Shown here: positions 29,019 through 39,159 of the stretch, piece after piece
Layout: each line of letters starts with the position of its first letter
Position numbering within the stretch: position 1 is the stretch's first letter
From: Nitrosococcus watsonii C-113
GTDB taxonomy: Bacteria > Pseudomonadota > Gammaproteobacteria > Nitrosococcales > Nitrosococcaceae
Assembly: GCF_000143085.1 (NCBI RefSeq)
Contig: NC_014315.1
Location: forward strand, 574,307-638,306
Length of the DNA: 64,000 nucleotides
Direction: 5' to 3'
Position numbers and translations under genes: made by a program
Notes under the pieces: generated by a model
What the model saw: the letters and a program-made list of their open reading frames with translations, nothing else
Told to the model about the DNA's origin: nothing
The model's database searches: none

Positions 29019-31724
29019 TCAATGGGCTTCATCCCAGTTGGCGCCGCTTCCTATTTCCACGATTAACGGTATCTTGAGTTGGGCGGCTGCGGTCATGTTC
29101 TCCCGGATTGCTCTCATCGTAATCTCCAGCTTATCTTCCGCCACTTCAAATACCAGCTCATCGTGAACCTGCATGATCATGCGGGCGTTGTCGCTATTTT
29201 TTTGTAACCAGCCATCAGTGTGGATCATTGCCCGCTTGATGATATCCGCCGCGCTGCCCTGCATGGGGGCATTAATGGCGGTGCGTTCAGCTTGGTTGCG
29301 GCGTTGGGTTTGCCGGGAGTGGATGTCAGGCAGATACAGTCGGCGGCCAAAGAGAGTTTCCACATAACCTTTCTGGCGGGCTTGCTGGCAGATATTGTCC
29401 ATATAGGCTTTAACGCCAGGGTAGCGTTGAAAGTAGCGCTCTATGTAGTGCTGTGCGGCAGTACGGTTGATTCCCAATTGCCGGCCAAGCCCGTGGGCAG
29501 ACATACCATAGATAAGGCCAAAATTGATGGCCTTGGCACTGCGTCGCTGTTCAGGGGTTACTTCTTCCAGGGGAGTGCGGAAAACTTCGGTGGCTGTTCG
29601 CTGGTGGATATCTTCTTCCGCTTCGAAAGCAGCCAGCAACCCTTCATCTTCCGAGAGATGGGCCATGATACGCAATTCAATCTGAGAGTAATCGGCGGCG
29701 ACTAAGCGGTAACCGGGTGGGGCGATAAATGTCTGGCGAATCCGCCGGCCTTCAGCAGTACGGATGGGAATATTTTGCAAGTTAGGATCGGAAGAAGAAA
29801 GGCGTCCAGTAGCGGTAACGGCTTGATGATAGGAAGTATGGACTCGCCCAGTATGAGGGTTGACCTGCAGCGGCAGGCGATCTGTGTAGGTGGATTTGAG
29901 CTTGCTCAGGGTACGGTATTGGAGGAGCCGTTGGGGGAGGGGATAATCAAGGGCCAGTTCCTGCAGCACCGTTTCCGCTGTCGAGGGCTGGCCAGTGGGG
30001 GTCTTGCGGGTTACCGGCAGTTTTAACTTCTCGTAGAGAATAGCCTGAATCTGTTTGGGCGAAGCGAGATTAAAGGACTCTCCCGCCAGATCAAAAGCTT
30101 CTTGTTCGAGTTTTTTCAAGCGCGCGGCCAATTCATCGCTTTGGGTTTTAAGTTGCGTTGTATCCACCTGGACCCCATTGCGTTCCATACGAGAAAGTAC
30201 AGGAATGAGAGGGATTTCCAATTCCTGGTAAAGGCGGCGGAGGCTTTCTTCCTGTTGAATACGAGGCCAGAAATAGCGGTGAAGCTGAAGGCTGATGTCG
30301 GCATCTTCCGCCGCGTAGGGAGCGGCTTTTTCAATGGTAACCTGGTTGAAGGGTAGCTGCTTGCTCCCCTTGCCCGCTACCATCTCATAGGTAATGGTGG
30401 TTCGCTGGAGATATTTTAGGGCTAGGGAATCCATATTGTGCCGGGTAGCGGTACTGTCAAGCACATAGGACTCCAGCATGGAATCGTGATGAATTCCTTG
30501 CAGCTCGATGCCGTAATTAGCGAGCACATTGCGGTCAAATTTAAGGTTTTGCCCTACTTTGCCGTGGCGGGGGTCTTCTAGGAGCGGCTTGAGTCGCGCT
30601 AAAACCTGCTCACGGGGTAGCTGGGGGGGAGCGGTGGCATCCTCATGACCGAGAGGAATATACATGGCTTCATGGGGCTGGATGGCAAAAGAGAGGCCGA
30701 CGATTTCGGCCTCCATATAGTCCAAGCTATTGGTTTCTAGATCGAAGGCAAATAATTCAGTTGTTTTCAAGCGGGCAATCCAATGCTCGAGGCTTTCTTC
30801 GGAAAACACCGTCTCATAAGCAGGAGCAGGGTTCGTTGAAGGATGAGGGGTTGAGGCGTGACTGTTCTCGTTGTCCAGAAGTTCACGGAGCCAGCTTTTG
30901 AATTCCAGGGCAGCGTACAATTCACGCAGGGCGGAAATATTAGGCGGCGCACGTTGCAACTCTTTAGGACTCCAATCTAGGGATACATCCTGACGAATGG
31001 TGGCCAATTGTTTTGCCAAGGGAAGTTGAGGGAGATGGGATCGTAGATTTTCTCCCATCTTGCCTTTGATGTCGGAGGCATATGCCATGATTTGATCCAG
31101 ACTGTGATACTGGCAGAGCAATTTGGCGGCTGTTTTAGGACCTACTCCAGGGATACCGGGGATATTGTCTACCGTATCGCCCACCAGTGCCAGGTAATCG
31201 ACTATTTGTTCCGGGGAAACATTGAATTTGGCCTTCACGCCAGCGGGGTCCAATTTAGATAGATTCATGGTGTTGACCAGGTTGACATGGGGATTGACTA
31301 GCTGGGCCAAATCCTTATCGCCACTGGAAATGAGGGTTTCCAGCCGTTGCGCGGTTGCTTGCCGGGCCAAGGTGCCGATAACATCGTCAGCCTCAACCCC
31401 TTTCATACAGAGCAGCGGCAAGCCAAGGGCCCGGATGAGATCGTGGAGGGGCTGAATCTGACAGGCAAGCTCTTCTGGCATGGGAGGGCGATGAGCTTTG
31501 TATTGCTCAAAGAGCTCATGACGAAATGTTTTGCCCTTGGCATCAAAAACTACCGCTATGTATTGGGGTTGATACTCATCAAGCAGCTTGCGCAGCATAT
31601 TGATGACCCCGTAGATTGCCCCGGTAGGTTGGCCTTTAGAAGTCGTTAAGGATGGCAGTGCATGGAAAGCACGAAAGAGATAGGAGGAGCCGTCGATTAA
31701 AATAAGCACCGGGTTTTGCGCCAT
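29019..31724 (-). CDS. polA: DNA polymerase I
   Basis: Repair and Okazaki-fragment-processing polymerase. 901 residues from the ATG at 31724 (MAQNPVLILIDGSSYLFRAF); longer in-frame openings lack family resemblance. Domains: 5'-3' exonuclease (1-300; DGSSYLFRAFHALP, SGDKDLAQLV, DNIPGIPGVGPKTA), 3'-5' exonuclease with intact proofreading motifs (AFDLETNSLDYM, VGQNLKFDRNVLANYG, YAAEDADISLQL), and polymerase A (VAADYSQIELRIMAHLS, RRSAKAINFGLIYGMSAHGL, MQVHDELVFEV). It converges with engB. Confidence 0.97.
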   Translation of the reverse strand: MAQNPVLILIDGSSYLFRAFHALPSLTTSKGQPTGAIYGVINMLRKLLDEYQPQYIAVVFDAKGKTFRHELFEQYKAHRPPMPEELACQIQPLHDLIRALGLPLLCMKGVEADDVIGTLARQATAQRLETLISSGDKDLAQLVNPHVNLVNTMNLSKLDPAGVKAKFNVSPEQIVDYLALVGDTVDNIPGIPGVGPKTAAKLLCQYHSLDQIMAYASDIKGKMGENLRSHLPQLPLAKQLATIRQDVSLDWSPKELQRAPPNISALRELYAALEFKSWLRELLDNENSHASTPHPSTNPAPAYETVFSEESLEHWIARLKTTELFAFDLETNSLDYMEAEIVGLSFAIQPHEAMYIPLGHEDATAPPQLPREQVLARLKPLLEDPRHGKVGQNLKFDRNVLANYGIELQGIHHDSMLESYVLDSTATRHNMDSLALKYLQRTTITYEMVAGKGSKQLPFNQVTIEKAAPYAAEDADISLQLHRYFWPRIQQEESLRRLYQELEIPLIPVLSRMERNGVQVDTTQLKTQSDELAARLKKLEQEAFDLAGESFNLASPKQIQAILYEKLKLPVTRKTPTGQPSTAETVLQELALDYPLPQRLLQYRTLSKLKSTYTDRLPLQVNPHTGRVHTSYHQAVTATGRLSSSDPNLQNIPIRTAEGRRIRQTFIAPPGYRLVAADYSQIELRIMAHLSEDEGLLAAFEAEEDIHQRTATEVFRTPLEEVTPEQRRSAKAINFGLIYGMSAHGLGRQLGINRTAAQHYIERYFQRYPGVKAYMDNICQQARQKGYVETLFGRRLYLPDIHSRQTQRRNQAERTAINAPMQGSAADIIKRAMIHTDGWLQKNSDNARMIMQVHDELVFEVAEDKLEITMRAIRENMTAAAQLKIPLIVEIGSGANWDEAH

Positions 31725-31876
31725 GATCACATAGAGCCTATTTAAGATATAACGGTTTATGGTTAGAACGCAGTCAAAGAAAATTATAGAGCCAGGGCGT
31801 AGTATGCTATTAGGCGTAAGGTATCTCACCTAAGCAGGAAATGCGATGATAAACATTAGTACCACCAGGACCTATT

Positions 31877-32602
31877 ATGGGCAAACGAAATAAGCACTTC
31901 TTTACGGAGCGAAGGGCTATCAATGATTCTTTGCTTACCCGGGAGTCATGGAAAGTTTTCCAAATCATGGCGGAATTTGTGGAGGGATTTGAACGTTTAG
32001 CCACTATTCGCCCTTCGGTCAGTATCTTTGGCTCGGCCCGTATGGTACCTGAACATCCCTACTACCAACTTACTGAGGAGATTGCCCGGGTTCTGTCCGA
32101 TGCCGGATTTAGCATTGTCAGTGGCGGTGGTCCTGGCCTTATGGAAGCTGCTAATAAGGGGGCTTTTACAGGTGTCTCCCCCAGTGTAGGACTCAATATT
32201 AGCTTGCCCCATGAGCAGAGCGCTAATGAATACCAGGATATTGCTGTTAATTTCCGCCATTTTTTCTCCCGTAAAGTGATGTTTGTCAAATATGCCTCTG
32301 CTTATGTGGTGTTACCCGGCGGGTTTGGGACGCTGGATGAGTTGGCGGAAATTCTAACTTTAGTGCAAACTGGTAAATCGCGGCGGATTCCAATTATTTT
32401 GGTGCATTCCTCCTTTTGGGCGGGGTTGATCGATTGGTTTAAGGAATACTTGGTAGAGGAAGGAATGATAGACCACCATGATCTAGATTTGTTTAAAGTC
32501 CTGGACAAGCCTCAGGAGGTCGTGGATGCTATTTTTAGTTTTTACGAAAGCCGTGGTTTTGAACCTTCGGCGGAAGAGCGGGAGCGACTGCTCAACCTGT
32601 AA
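31877..32602 (+). CDS. LOG-family protein (TIGR00730; putative nucleotide phosphoribohydrolase)
   Basis: 241 residues. The lysine-decarboxylase-like/LOG fold is shown by SGGGPGLMEAANKGA and the signature PGGFGTLDELAEILTLVQTG. In characterised members this group cleaves the ribose-base bond of nucleoside 5'-monophosphates (cytokinin-activating in plants and some bacteria, PpnN-like in others). The true substrate is unknown here. It is divergent from polA, followed by a DUF2782 gene 23 bp later, an arrangement shared by many gammaproteobacteria. Confidence 0.9.
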   Translation: MGKRNKHFFTERRAINDSLLTRESWKVFQIMAEFVEGFERLATIRPSVSIFGSARMVPEHPYYQLTEEIARVLSDAGFSIVSGGGPGLMEAANKGAFTGVSPSVGLNISLPHEQSANEYQDIAVNFRHFFSRKVMFVKYASAYVVLPGGFGTLDELAEILTLVQTGKSRRIPIILVHSSFWAGLIDWFKEYLVEEGMIDHHDLDLFKVLDKPQEVVDAIFSFYESRGFEPSAEERERLLNL

Positions 32603-32625
32603 GCAACTTTTCCAGGGAACAGCCC

Positions 32626-32979
32626 ATGTTTATACTTTATCCTAGGGTGCTAATATATCTAAATTTTTTATGGTTCTTGCTGGTGTCTGCACCGGCTTTT
32701 TCGGAAGAGCCGGAAGATCTTGTTCCCCTACCCGATCTTCCTTCCTTGCCCGGGCAAGCTGACACCATGGAGCCTGAAATCAAAATTATTCAAAAGGGGG
32801 AGAATATGATTGAAGAATATCGCCTCAATGGAAAGCTTTATCAAATTAAGGTAACGCCTAGTATTGGCCCGTCCTATTTTCTTGTGGATGCGGATGGTGA
32901 TGGTGACTTTGAGAGTCGTTTTGAAGGGCCGGTTAATTCAGATATGCTGATTCCTAGCTGGGTTATTTTTCGCTGGTAG
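32626..32979 (+). CDS. DUF2782 domain-containing exported protein
   Basis: 117 residues. A signal peptide (hydrophobic residues 6-22, APAFSEEP cleavage region) precedes an acidic, Pro-rich linker. The compact DUF2782 domain then reads IKIIQKGENMIEEYRLNGKL, QIKVTPSIGPSYFLVDADGD and GDFESRFEG. The DADGDGDFES loop looks calcium-binding-like but is the family norm. Function unknown. It is conserved beside polA in gammaproteobacteria and is probably cotranscribed with the LOG gene. Confidence 0.88.
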   Translation: MFILYPRVLIYLNFLWFLLVSAPAFSEEPEDLVPLPDLPSLPGQADTMEPEIKIIQKGENMIEEYRLNGKLYQIKVTPSIGPSYFLVDADGDGDFESRFEGPVNSDMLIPSWVIFRW

Positions 32980-32999
32980 CACGCGCTTGTATTCATAAG

Positions 33000-34889
33000 C
33001 TAGTCTTCCAGGTAAGTGTATCCTTTCAACCCTGCTTCTAACTCCTGAAGATAGAGGCAGCGTTGCTGCTTATCAAGGGCCGCGTGGCTGAGTTTAGCCT
33101 GTAAATGTTCCTTTATTTCGGCGGCATCAAAGCGCACTTGCTGGAGGACCGATTCCACTGTGTCTCCTTTGAGGGCATGGCGCAGGCGGAATCCTCCTTG
33201 CCCATCGGCCTCCACATGGACTGAATCGGTGGCGCCGAATAGGTTATGAATATCACCGAGAATTTCCTGATAGGCGCCTACCAGAAAGAAACCTAATAAA
33301 TAGGATTCACCGGGAATGAGAGGATGTAAAGGCAAGCTGGTTTCAATGCCTTCCCCATCGACGTAAAGATCGATGCGTCCATCGGAGTCACAGGTCAAGT
33401 CTTCTATCCACACCCGCTCGGTCGGTGGTTGTTCCAGACGGTGCAGGGGCATGATGGGAAAGATCTGATTAATAGCCCAGGAGTCAGGCAGGGAGCGAAA
33501 TAGGGAAAAATTGCAGAAAGCCTTTGCCGTTAGCTTTCCCTCTAGTTCGTCCAAAATTTCCCGGTGGGCGCGAACCTGGGGGCTGAGGAACGAGCGAATC
33601 CGGCGGCAAAGGGCAAAATAAAGCTGCTCCGCTTGGGCTCGTTGTTGCAAGCCCAGAATCCCATGATTGAACATATCCAGGGCGTCAGCGATACCCTGGC
33701 TGGCATCATGATAGGCTTCGATAGCCGAGCGTCGGGTAAGCTTCTGGTAGCTTTGCCATAATCCTTGCGTGATAGACGGATCGTCGACAGCGGGGGCGGG
33801 AGGTTCTTCCTTGCCAGGAGCTGGTTGGATGTCAATGATATTGCTGATAAGAATGGCATGGTGAGCCACCATAGCCCGTCCTGCCTCGGTAATAATCTCG
33901 GGGTGGGGTAGCTGGTGAGTTTCGCAAGTCTCCCACAATCCATGAACGATTTTATGGGCATATTCTGGGAGGGTATAATTGGTGGAGCAAAGACCGCGGG
34001 TGTGGGTGCCATCATAGTCTACGCCAAGTCCCCCGCCCACATCGACACTGCGCAAAGGAACACCCAGTTCCCGCAGGGTGGCGTAATAGCGCCCCGCTTC
34101 CCGGATGCCCCGCTGGATGTCGGCGATATTGGGAAGTTGCGAGCCCATATGAAAATGCAGCAGGGTAAGGCAATGGATCATGCCGATTTGGCGAAGCCGC
34201 TGGATCATCATGAGGACTTGTTCGGCAGACAGGCCAAATTTACCCTTCTCACCCCCCGTGTTTTGCCATTTGCCTTTTCCAATAGAAGCAAGACGGACTC
34301 GTACCCCCAGTAGCGGCTCTACCTTTAGAGCCTGGGCTTGGCGGATAATATGTTCTAGCTCAGAGGGTTTTTCCACCACCAGATAAATCCGTAATCCTAA
34401 TTGTCGTCCCATCAAAGCCAGACGGATATATTCACGGTCTTTGTAGCCGTTACAAATAACCAGGGCGCCAGGCCGGGATAAAGCCATGACCGCCAATAAT
34501 TCGGGCTTACTTCCCGCTTCTAACCCTAGGCGGTCAGAATCCGCTGCCAGGATTTCCTGAATGACCTGCCGCTGCTGGTTCACCTTGATGGGATAGACGG
34601 CACTAAAGGACCCTTGATAATGGGTAGCGGTCATGGCTTCGGTAAAAGCGGCCCGCAGGCTTTGGGCGCGATGGTGGAGAATTCCCGAAAAACGTACTAA
34701 TACGGGTAAAGAAAGTCCTGCTTCCAAGAGTGCCTGGCTTACTTGGTAGAGATCGATGGTGGTTTGGCTGTTGGGGCCATCAGGGCGAACCACGAGATGG
34801 CCTTGGGCGTTAATATCGAAATAACCTTCGCTCCATTGGGTGATATTGTAGAGTTCTTGCGAATGTTGGATATTCCAGTTTGCTGGCAT
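33000..34889 (-). CDS. speA: Biosynthetic arginine decarboxylase
   Basis: PLP enzyme converting arginine to agmatine, first step of the agmatine route to putrescine. 629 residues from the ATG at 34889 (MPANWNIQHSQELYNITQWS), which has AGAAGG 6 bp upstream; a GTG at 35006 would add 39 residues not in the family. The PLP-lysine motif is YPIKVNQQRQVIQEI, with LEAGSKPELLAV, LHFHMGSQLPNIADI and DVGGGLGVDYDGT of the fold III barrel. The C-terminal Cys-containing substrate site (WIEDLTCDSDGRIDLY) is present. Divergent from speE. Confidence 0.95.
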   Translation of the reverse strand: MPANWNIQHSQELYNITQWSEGYFDINAQGHLVVRPDGPNSQTTIDLYQVSQALLEAGLSLPVLVRFSGILHHRAQSLRAAFTEAMTATHYQGSFSAVYPIKVNQQRQVIQEILAADSDRLGLEAGSKPELLAVMALSRPGALVICNGYKDREYIRLALMGRQLGLRIYLVVEKPSELEHIIRQAQALKVEPLLGVRVRLASIGKGKWQNTGGEKGKFGLSAEQVLMMIQRLRQIGMIHCLTLLHFHMGSQLPNIADIQRGIREAGRYYATLRELGVPLRSVDVGGGLGVDYDGTHTRGLCSTNYTLPEYAHKIVHGLWETCETHQLPHPEIITEAGRAMVAHHAILISNIIDIQPAPGKEEPPAPAVDDPSITQGLWQSYQKLTRRSAIEAYHDASQGIADALDMFNHGILGLQQRAQAEQLYFALCRRIRSFLSPQVRAHREILDELEGKLTAKAFCNFSLFRSLPDSWAINQIFPIMPLHRLEQPPTERVWIEDLTCDSDGRIDLYVDGEGIETSLPLHPLIPGESYLLGFFLVGAYQEILGDIHNLFGATDSVHVEADGQGGFRLRHALKGDTVESVLQQVRFDAAEIKEHLQAKLSHAALDKQQRCLYLQELEAGLKGYTYLED

Positions 34890-35098
34890 CGGAGCCTTCT
34901 TTAATGTTAGAGGATAGAAAATAATGGCTTGTTTTTCTGCCAGGCGCCTGCCTTCCGCAGTGCTCCAGTCCACGCTCAGCCCGTTTATTTGCTGATGAAC
35001 GGGCACTTGTCAGGGTAACATGAGGCGGCTATTATCCCTTGATTTTACCTTTTATCAAGCAGTTAAAATATATTGAGGGCGTCGGTTGGGGAGGCAGT

Positions 35099-35953
35099 AT
35101 GCAGTTAGATCCGAAGAGGTGGTTCACTGAGATTTGTAAGGAAGGCGGCCTCGCTTTTTCGCTTGCCATCAAGGAAAAACTCCATGCGCAGACCACTCCC
35201 TATCAGCATATTGAGATTTATCAGACCGAAGCTTTCGGTCGACTGATGGTCATTGATGGTTTCATTATGCTTTCTGAACGGGATAATTTTTTCTACCATG
35301 AGATGATGGCTCACCCGGTGTTGTTTACCCACCCTCATCCCCGGCGGGTACTGATCATCGGGGGAGGGGATTGCGGGACTTTGCGAGAGGTGCTTAAGCA
35401 TGAGGGCGTCAAACAAGTCCAGCAAGTAGAGATTGATGAGCAGGTTACCCGGTTGGCGGAAAAATATTTTCCAGAACTGTGCCAGAGTAATAATGATCCC
35501 CGGGCCCATTTCCACTTCGGTGATGGACTGCGCTTTGTGGCCCAAGCGCCCGCCAACAGCGTCGATGTTATGATCATTGATAGTACCGATCCGATCGGCC
35601 CCGCGGAGGGTCTTTTTCAGGCTTCGTTTTATGCTGATTGCCAACGGTTATTGGGGGACAAGGGGATTCTCGTGCATCAAAGCGAATCTCCCCTGATCCA
35701 TTTGGATCTCCTCAAAAAGATGCGGGCGGAAATGAAGAAGGGGGGCTTTTCCCAGGTGCGGACTTTGACTTACCCTCAGTGCGTTTACCCTTCTGGTTGG
35801 TGGAGTGCGACTTTGGCGGGGCATGCCTTGCCCTGCTTCCGAGAGCAAGATGCCGCGGCTAAAAATTTTCCAACCCGCTATTATAATGTGGATATCCACC
35901 GGGCTTCCCTGGCTATTCCAGAATTTCTACGGCAGACGGAAGAGTCCTCATAG
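35099..35953 (+). CDS. speE: Spermidine synthase (polyamine aminopropyltransferase)
   Basis: Transfers an aminopropyl group from decarboxylated S-adenosylmethionine to putrescine. 284 residues from the ATG at 35099 (MQLDPKRWFTEICKEGGLAF), preceded by GAGG; an in-frame TTG-type opening 60 bp upstream is less likely. The dcSAM site is LIIGGGDCGTLREVLKH, with VEIDEQV and the catalytic region IIDSTDPIGPAEGLF. The speA-speE divergent pair covers two ends of the same pathway. speB/aguA and speD are not in the window. Confidence 0.94.
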   Translation: MQLDPKRWFTEICKEGGLAFSLAIKEKLHAQTTPYQHIEIYQTEAFGRLMVIDGFIMLSERDNFFYHEMMAHPVLFTHPHPRRVLIIGGGDCGTLREVLKHEGVKQVQQVEIDEQVTRLAEKYFPELCQSNNDPRAHFHFGDGLRFVAQAPANSVDVMIIDSTDPIGPAEGLFQASFYADCQRLLGDKGILVHQSESPLIHLDLLKKMRAEMKKGGFSQVRTLTYPQCVYPSGWWSATLAGHALPCFREQDAAAKNFPTRYYNVDIHRASLAIPEFLRQTEESS

Positions 35954-36045
35954 AGGATGGGGATAAGTCCTCAATCCCGTTGGGGGAATGTCTCTAAGAA
36001 AGCTAATAATAAGTTGCCCTTAAAAGAGGGTGGCGCTTGATAAGT

Positions 36046-36975
36046 ATGCGGAACACGGCGGAGCCTTTTATTACCTGGTATCTGACCGACGGTAAACCTG
36101 GACATGAAAATCAAAGTTTAGGGTTGTTGGGCGCACTGGCTCGCTATGTACCCGTGCAAGCCCATGGGATACCGGTATCTTCTGGGTTGGTAACCATTGG
36201 ATGGTGGGCCTTGAAAGTTTTCCCGCCCGCCAAGGATCTCCCTAATCCGCATCTTATCATTGGCGCGGGTCATGGAACCCATCTACCGCTGCTTGCGGCG
36301 CGCCGTGCTCGTGGCGGGCGGACGGTGGTGTTAATGCGCCCTAGCGTGCCCTCTTCCTGGTATGACCTATGTTTAATTCCCGAACATGACGGGATAGAAG
36401 CCGAAGCCAATGTGGTGCTTACCCGGGGAGTGCTTAACAGGATAGCCTCAGGAGGTATTCATGATCCGGGCCGAGGATTAATCCTTCTAGGGGGGCCCTC
36501 GCGCCATTATAATTGGGACCCTCAAAGTATTTTATGGCAGGTACAAAGTCTGTTGAAACAAGAGAAGAAGACGTATCAGTGGGTGCTGAGCACCTCACGG
36601 CGGACGCCTACCTCCATGCTCGCGGCACTCCGAAATTTGCGATTTTCGAACTTGCAAGTATTTGCCGGGGAAACAACTCCACCTGGTTGGATCACGGAAC
36701 AATTGGCCCTTGCGGGGCGAGTATGGGTGTCGGAGGACAGTGTTTCCATGGTTTATGAGGCGCTTACTTGTGGAGCGGCAGTAGGCGTTCTTAACGTGCC
36801 TTGCAAGACTTGGGGCCGGGTAGTACGGGGCCTGGACAGCCTTGCTGAGAAGGGAGTCGTGACGACTTTTACCGCTTGGCGCCAAGGTCAAAAATTAGTG
36901 CCACCCCGGCAACAATTTAATGAGGCTGATCGCTGTGCCCGGCTCCTCGTGGAACGATGGCTCAGCAGCCCCTAA
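36046..36975 (+). CDS. ELM1-like protein (COG3660), probable GT-B fold
   Basis: About 309 residues. Named after plant mitochondrial-fission factor ELM1, the bacterial members have the shape of GT-B glycosyltransferases: LTDGKPGHENQSLGLLGAL near the N-terminus and WVSEDSVSMVYEALTCGAAV at the C-terminal nucleotide-sugar-like loop. The start may be the ATG at 36046 or a TTG three codons earlier. Its end overlaps the next glycosyltransferase by 19 bp. That coupling suggests a role in glycan or LPS assembly rather than organelle-type membrane fission. Confidence 0.8.
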   Translation: MRNTAEPFITWYLTDGKPGHENQSLGLLGALARYVPVQAHGIPVSSGLVTIGWWALKVFPPAKDLPNPHLIIGAGHGTHLPLLAARRARGGRTVVLMRPSVPSSWYDLCLIPEHDGIEAEANVVLTRGVLNRIASGGIHDPGRGLILLGGPSRHYNWDPQSILWQVQSLLKQEKKTYQWVLSTSRRTPTSMLAALRNLRFSNLQVFAGETTPPGWITEQLALAGRVWVSEDSVSMVYEALTCGAAVGVLNVPCKTWGRVVRGLDSLAEKGVVTTFTAWRQGQKLVPPRQQFNEADRCARLLVERWLSSP

Positions 36976-38081
36976 CTGTATTACAGGTTTTGCCTGCCTT
37001 AGAGTCAGGGGGCGTGGAACAGGGTGTTTTGGAGCTCGGCGCGGAGCTGGTTCAGCAAGGGCATCGTTCCCTCATCATCTCGGCAGGCGGGTATCTGGCC
37101 GCAGCACTCAAACGCGGGGGGAGCGAGCATTACACTTGGCCTATCGGTGCTAAATCTCCTTGGACTTTAGGCTTAGTCCTTCGGTTGCGGCGTTTTCTTT
37201 CCGAACAGCAAGTAGATATCCTCCACGCTCATTCCCGGGTGCCTGCTTGGATAGCTTGGTTAGCCTGGCGGAAGATGCCTGAGTCAATCCGGCCGCGCTT
37301 TGTGACTACCGTGCATGGCCTCTATTCAGTGAATCGGTACAGCCGTATCATGACTCGGGGAGAAAAAGTCATTACCGTATCCGAAAGCGCGCGTCAGTAT
37401 GTGCTGGAAAATTATCCTGAAGTCAGGCTGGAGCAGCTTATGGTAATCCCTTGGGGGGTTGATCCTGAACTGTATCCCTATGGGTATCAACCAAGCAGGG
37501 AATGGCTTGCCCGCTGGGAGAGGGCCTATCCTCAGCTCCAGGGAAAAAAGATTCTCATCTTGCCAGGCCGTTTGACCCGCCTTAAGGGGCACCAGGATTT
37601 TATTGAACTTATTGGACGGCTGCGGGAGAGGGGATGTCCCGTCCATGGTTTAATTGTCGGGGGCGAGGACCCTCGGCGGCGGCGTTATGCGGATGAAATA
37701 AGGCAGCAGATTGACCACAAAGGGCTCCAAGGAGCGGTGACTTTTACGGGCCACCGCGGTGATTTACGGGAAATCTATGCCATCTCGGATCTGGTGCTTT
37801 CGCTTTCCAAAAAACCCGAATCCTTTGGCCGTACCGTACTGGAAGCCCTGAGTCTGGGAGTACCCGTCATTGGCTACGATCATGGGGGCGTGGGGGAGGT
37901 GCTAGGGCAGTTGTTTCCGGAGGGACGCGTTCCTGTAGCCAACCTAAACAGCTTATCTGAGCGGATTGCCCAGTTTATAAAGGTGCCGCCAAAGGTCCCA
38001 AGGCAGCAGTGCTACACTTTGCAGCGTATGTTAGCGCAAACTCTACAATGTTATCGTACGCTATACGGGTCTACCCTCTAG
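36957..38081 (+). CDS. Glycosyltransferase family 4 protein
   Basis: 374 residues, GT-B fold. N-terminal acceptor-side motif LPALESGGVEQGVLELGAEL, then the donor-side domain with ILPGRLTRLKGHQDFIELIG and the EX7E-type motif KKPESFGRTVLEALSLGVPV. Retaining transferase typical of LPS core or O-chain synthesis; donor and acceptor unknown. Second gene of a four-gene run ending in an O-antigen-ligase-type protein. Confidence 0.88.
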   Translation: MAQQPLTVLQVLPALESGGVEQGVLELGAELVQQGHRSLIISAGGYLAAALKRGGSEHYTWPIGAKSPWTLGLVLRLRRFLSEQQVDILHAHSRVPAWIAWLAWRKMPESIRPRFVTTVHGLYSVNRYSRIMTRGEKVITVSESARQYVLENYPEVRLEQLMVIPWGVDPELYPYGYQPSREWLARWERAYPQLQGKKILILPGRLTRLKGHQDFIELIGRLRERGCPVHGLIVGGEDPRRRRYADEIRQQIDHKGLQGAVTFTGHRGDLREIYAISDLVLSLSKKPESFGRTVLEALSLGVPVIGYDHGGVGEVLGQLFPEGRVPVANLNSLSERIAQFIKVPPKVPRQQCYTLQRMLAQTLQCYRTLYGSTL

Positions 38082-38142
38082 CCTTTTGCGCTTGGGCTAA
38101 GGGCTGCCCTAGGGGATGCCAGCAGCTGCTTGATGCCGCAGG

Positions 38143-39159
38143 ATGGTAATGCCCATGCGATCCCCGTCCCGGAAGGGTGTTTTAGTCATCCAACCGTTGC
38201 CTGGGATTGGCGATATGATCTGGCATTTGCCCATCCTCCATGCTATTGCCGCGGCATCACCGGAGGGCTGCGTGACCGTGTTAACTAAGCCCCGCAGTCA
38301 AGCAGATCGCTTACTTAAGGCAGACCCCTCTATTCAGCAGGTGCTCTGGCTAGAACGTAATCCCGGCCAGCATGATGGCTTGCTAGGTCTAGGACGTTTG
38401 GTGAAGCTTTTGCGGCGGCAGTCTTTCCGTCAAGTATGGGTATTACATGGAAGCTCGCGTTATGCTCTTACTTGTTGGCTGGCTGGAATCCCTGAACGGA
38501 TTGGCTATGGACGCGGGCTGCAAAGATATTTTTTCAATCATTTAGCCAGCTTGCCGCCGACCCAAACCCACGGTCATCCTCTAGAATTAGCGGCTCGCTT
38601 GCTGAAGCTCACTCATATTCCCCCCATAGAAGAAGAACCCCGCTTGGTGATTGATCCCTTGGCGCAACGGATAGTGGCTGGTCGCTACCAAAAGCTTCCA
38701 CAGCCATGGATTGCGCTGGGTATTGGCAGCAGCGAGCCTTATAAACAATGGGGCGAAGCGAATTTTATTCAGTTGGCCCGGCATCTTAGCGAGAGCGGAG
38801 GTTCTATTCTGGTAATAGGCGGCACAGCGGAGCAAGCGATGGGGCAGCGCATTAGTGCCCAAGTGGGCCAATGGGGAATCCCTATGGGAGAGGCGCTTAA
38901 TCTACCTTTGGAGGAAACAGCCGCTTTACTAGCAATGTGTACCCTGTATGTGGGTAATGATACCGGGGTCTTAAATATGGCGGCAGCCGTGGAGACCCCC
39001 GCTTGGGGACTGTTTGGGGCTTCGCCTCCCTTGCATCATTCCCGCTATATCCACTGTCTTGTCCCTCCGCCAGGAGGTATCGGTATGGAAGCTATGACCC
39101 CTGCCTATGTGGTGGCTGAATTGCGTAACAGCGGAGTAATCCATGGTGGTTTTGCATAG
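38143..39159 (+). CDS. Glycosyltransferase family 9 protein (heptosyltransferase-like)
   Basis: 338 residues. The N-terminal VIQPLPGIGDMIWHLPILHA and the donor-site CTLYVGNDTGVLNMAAAVET followed by WGLFGASPP are the GT9 hallmarks (ADP-heptose:LPS type). The start could be the ATG at 38143 or, better placed behind AGGA, the ATG at 38149. It overlaps the next gene by 17 bp. Confidence 0.88.
   Translation: MVMPMRSPSRKGVLVIQPLPGIGDMIWHLPILHAIAAASPEGCVTVLTKPRSQADRLLKADPSIQQVLWLERNPGQHDGLLGLGRLVKLLRRQSFRQVWVLHGSSRYALTCWLAGIPERIGYGRGLQRYFFNHLASLPPTQTHGHPLELAARLLKLTHIPPIEEEPRLVIDPLAQRIVAGRYQKLPQPWIALGIGSSEPYKQWGEANFIQLARHLSESGGSILVIGGTAEQAMGQRISAQVGQWGIPMGEALNLPLEETAALLAMCTLYVGNDTGVLNMAAAVETPAWGLFGASPPLHHSRYIHCLVPPPGGIGMEAMTPAYVVAELRNSGVIHGGFA

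Noticed and set aside
29220..29705. Plus-strand open frame of 161 codons inside polA
   Set aside because: It is entirely antisense to conserved polymerase motifs and has no independent support.
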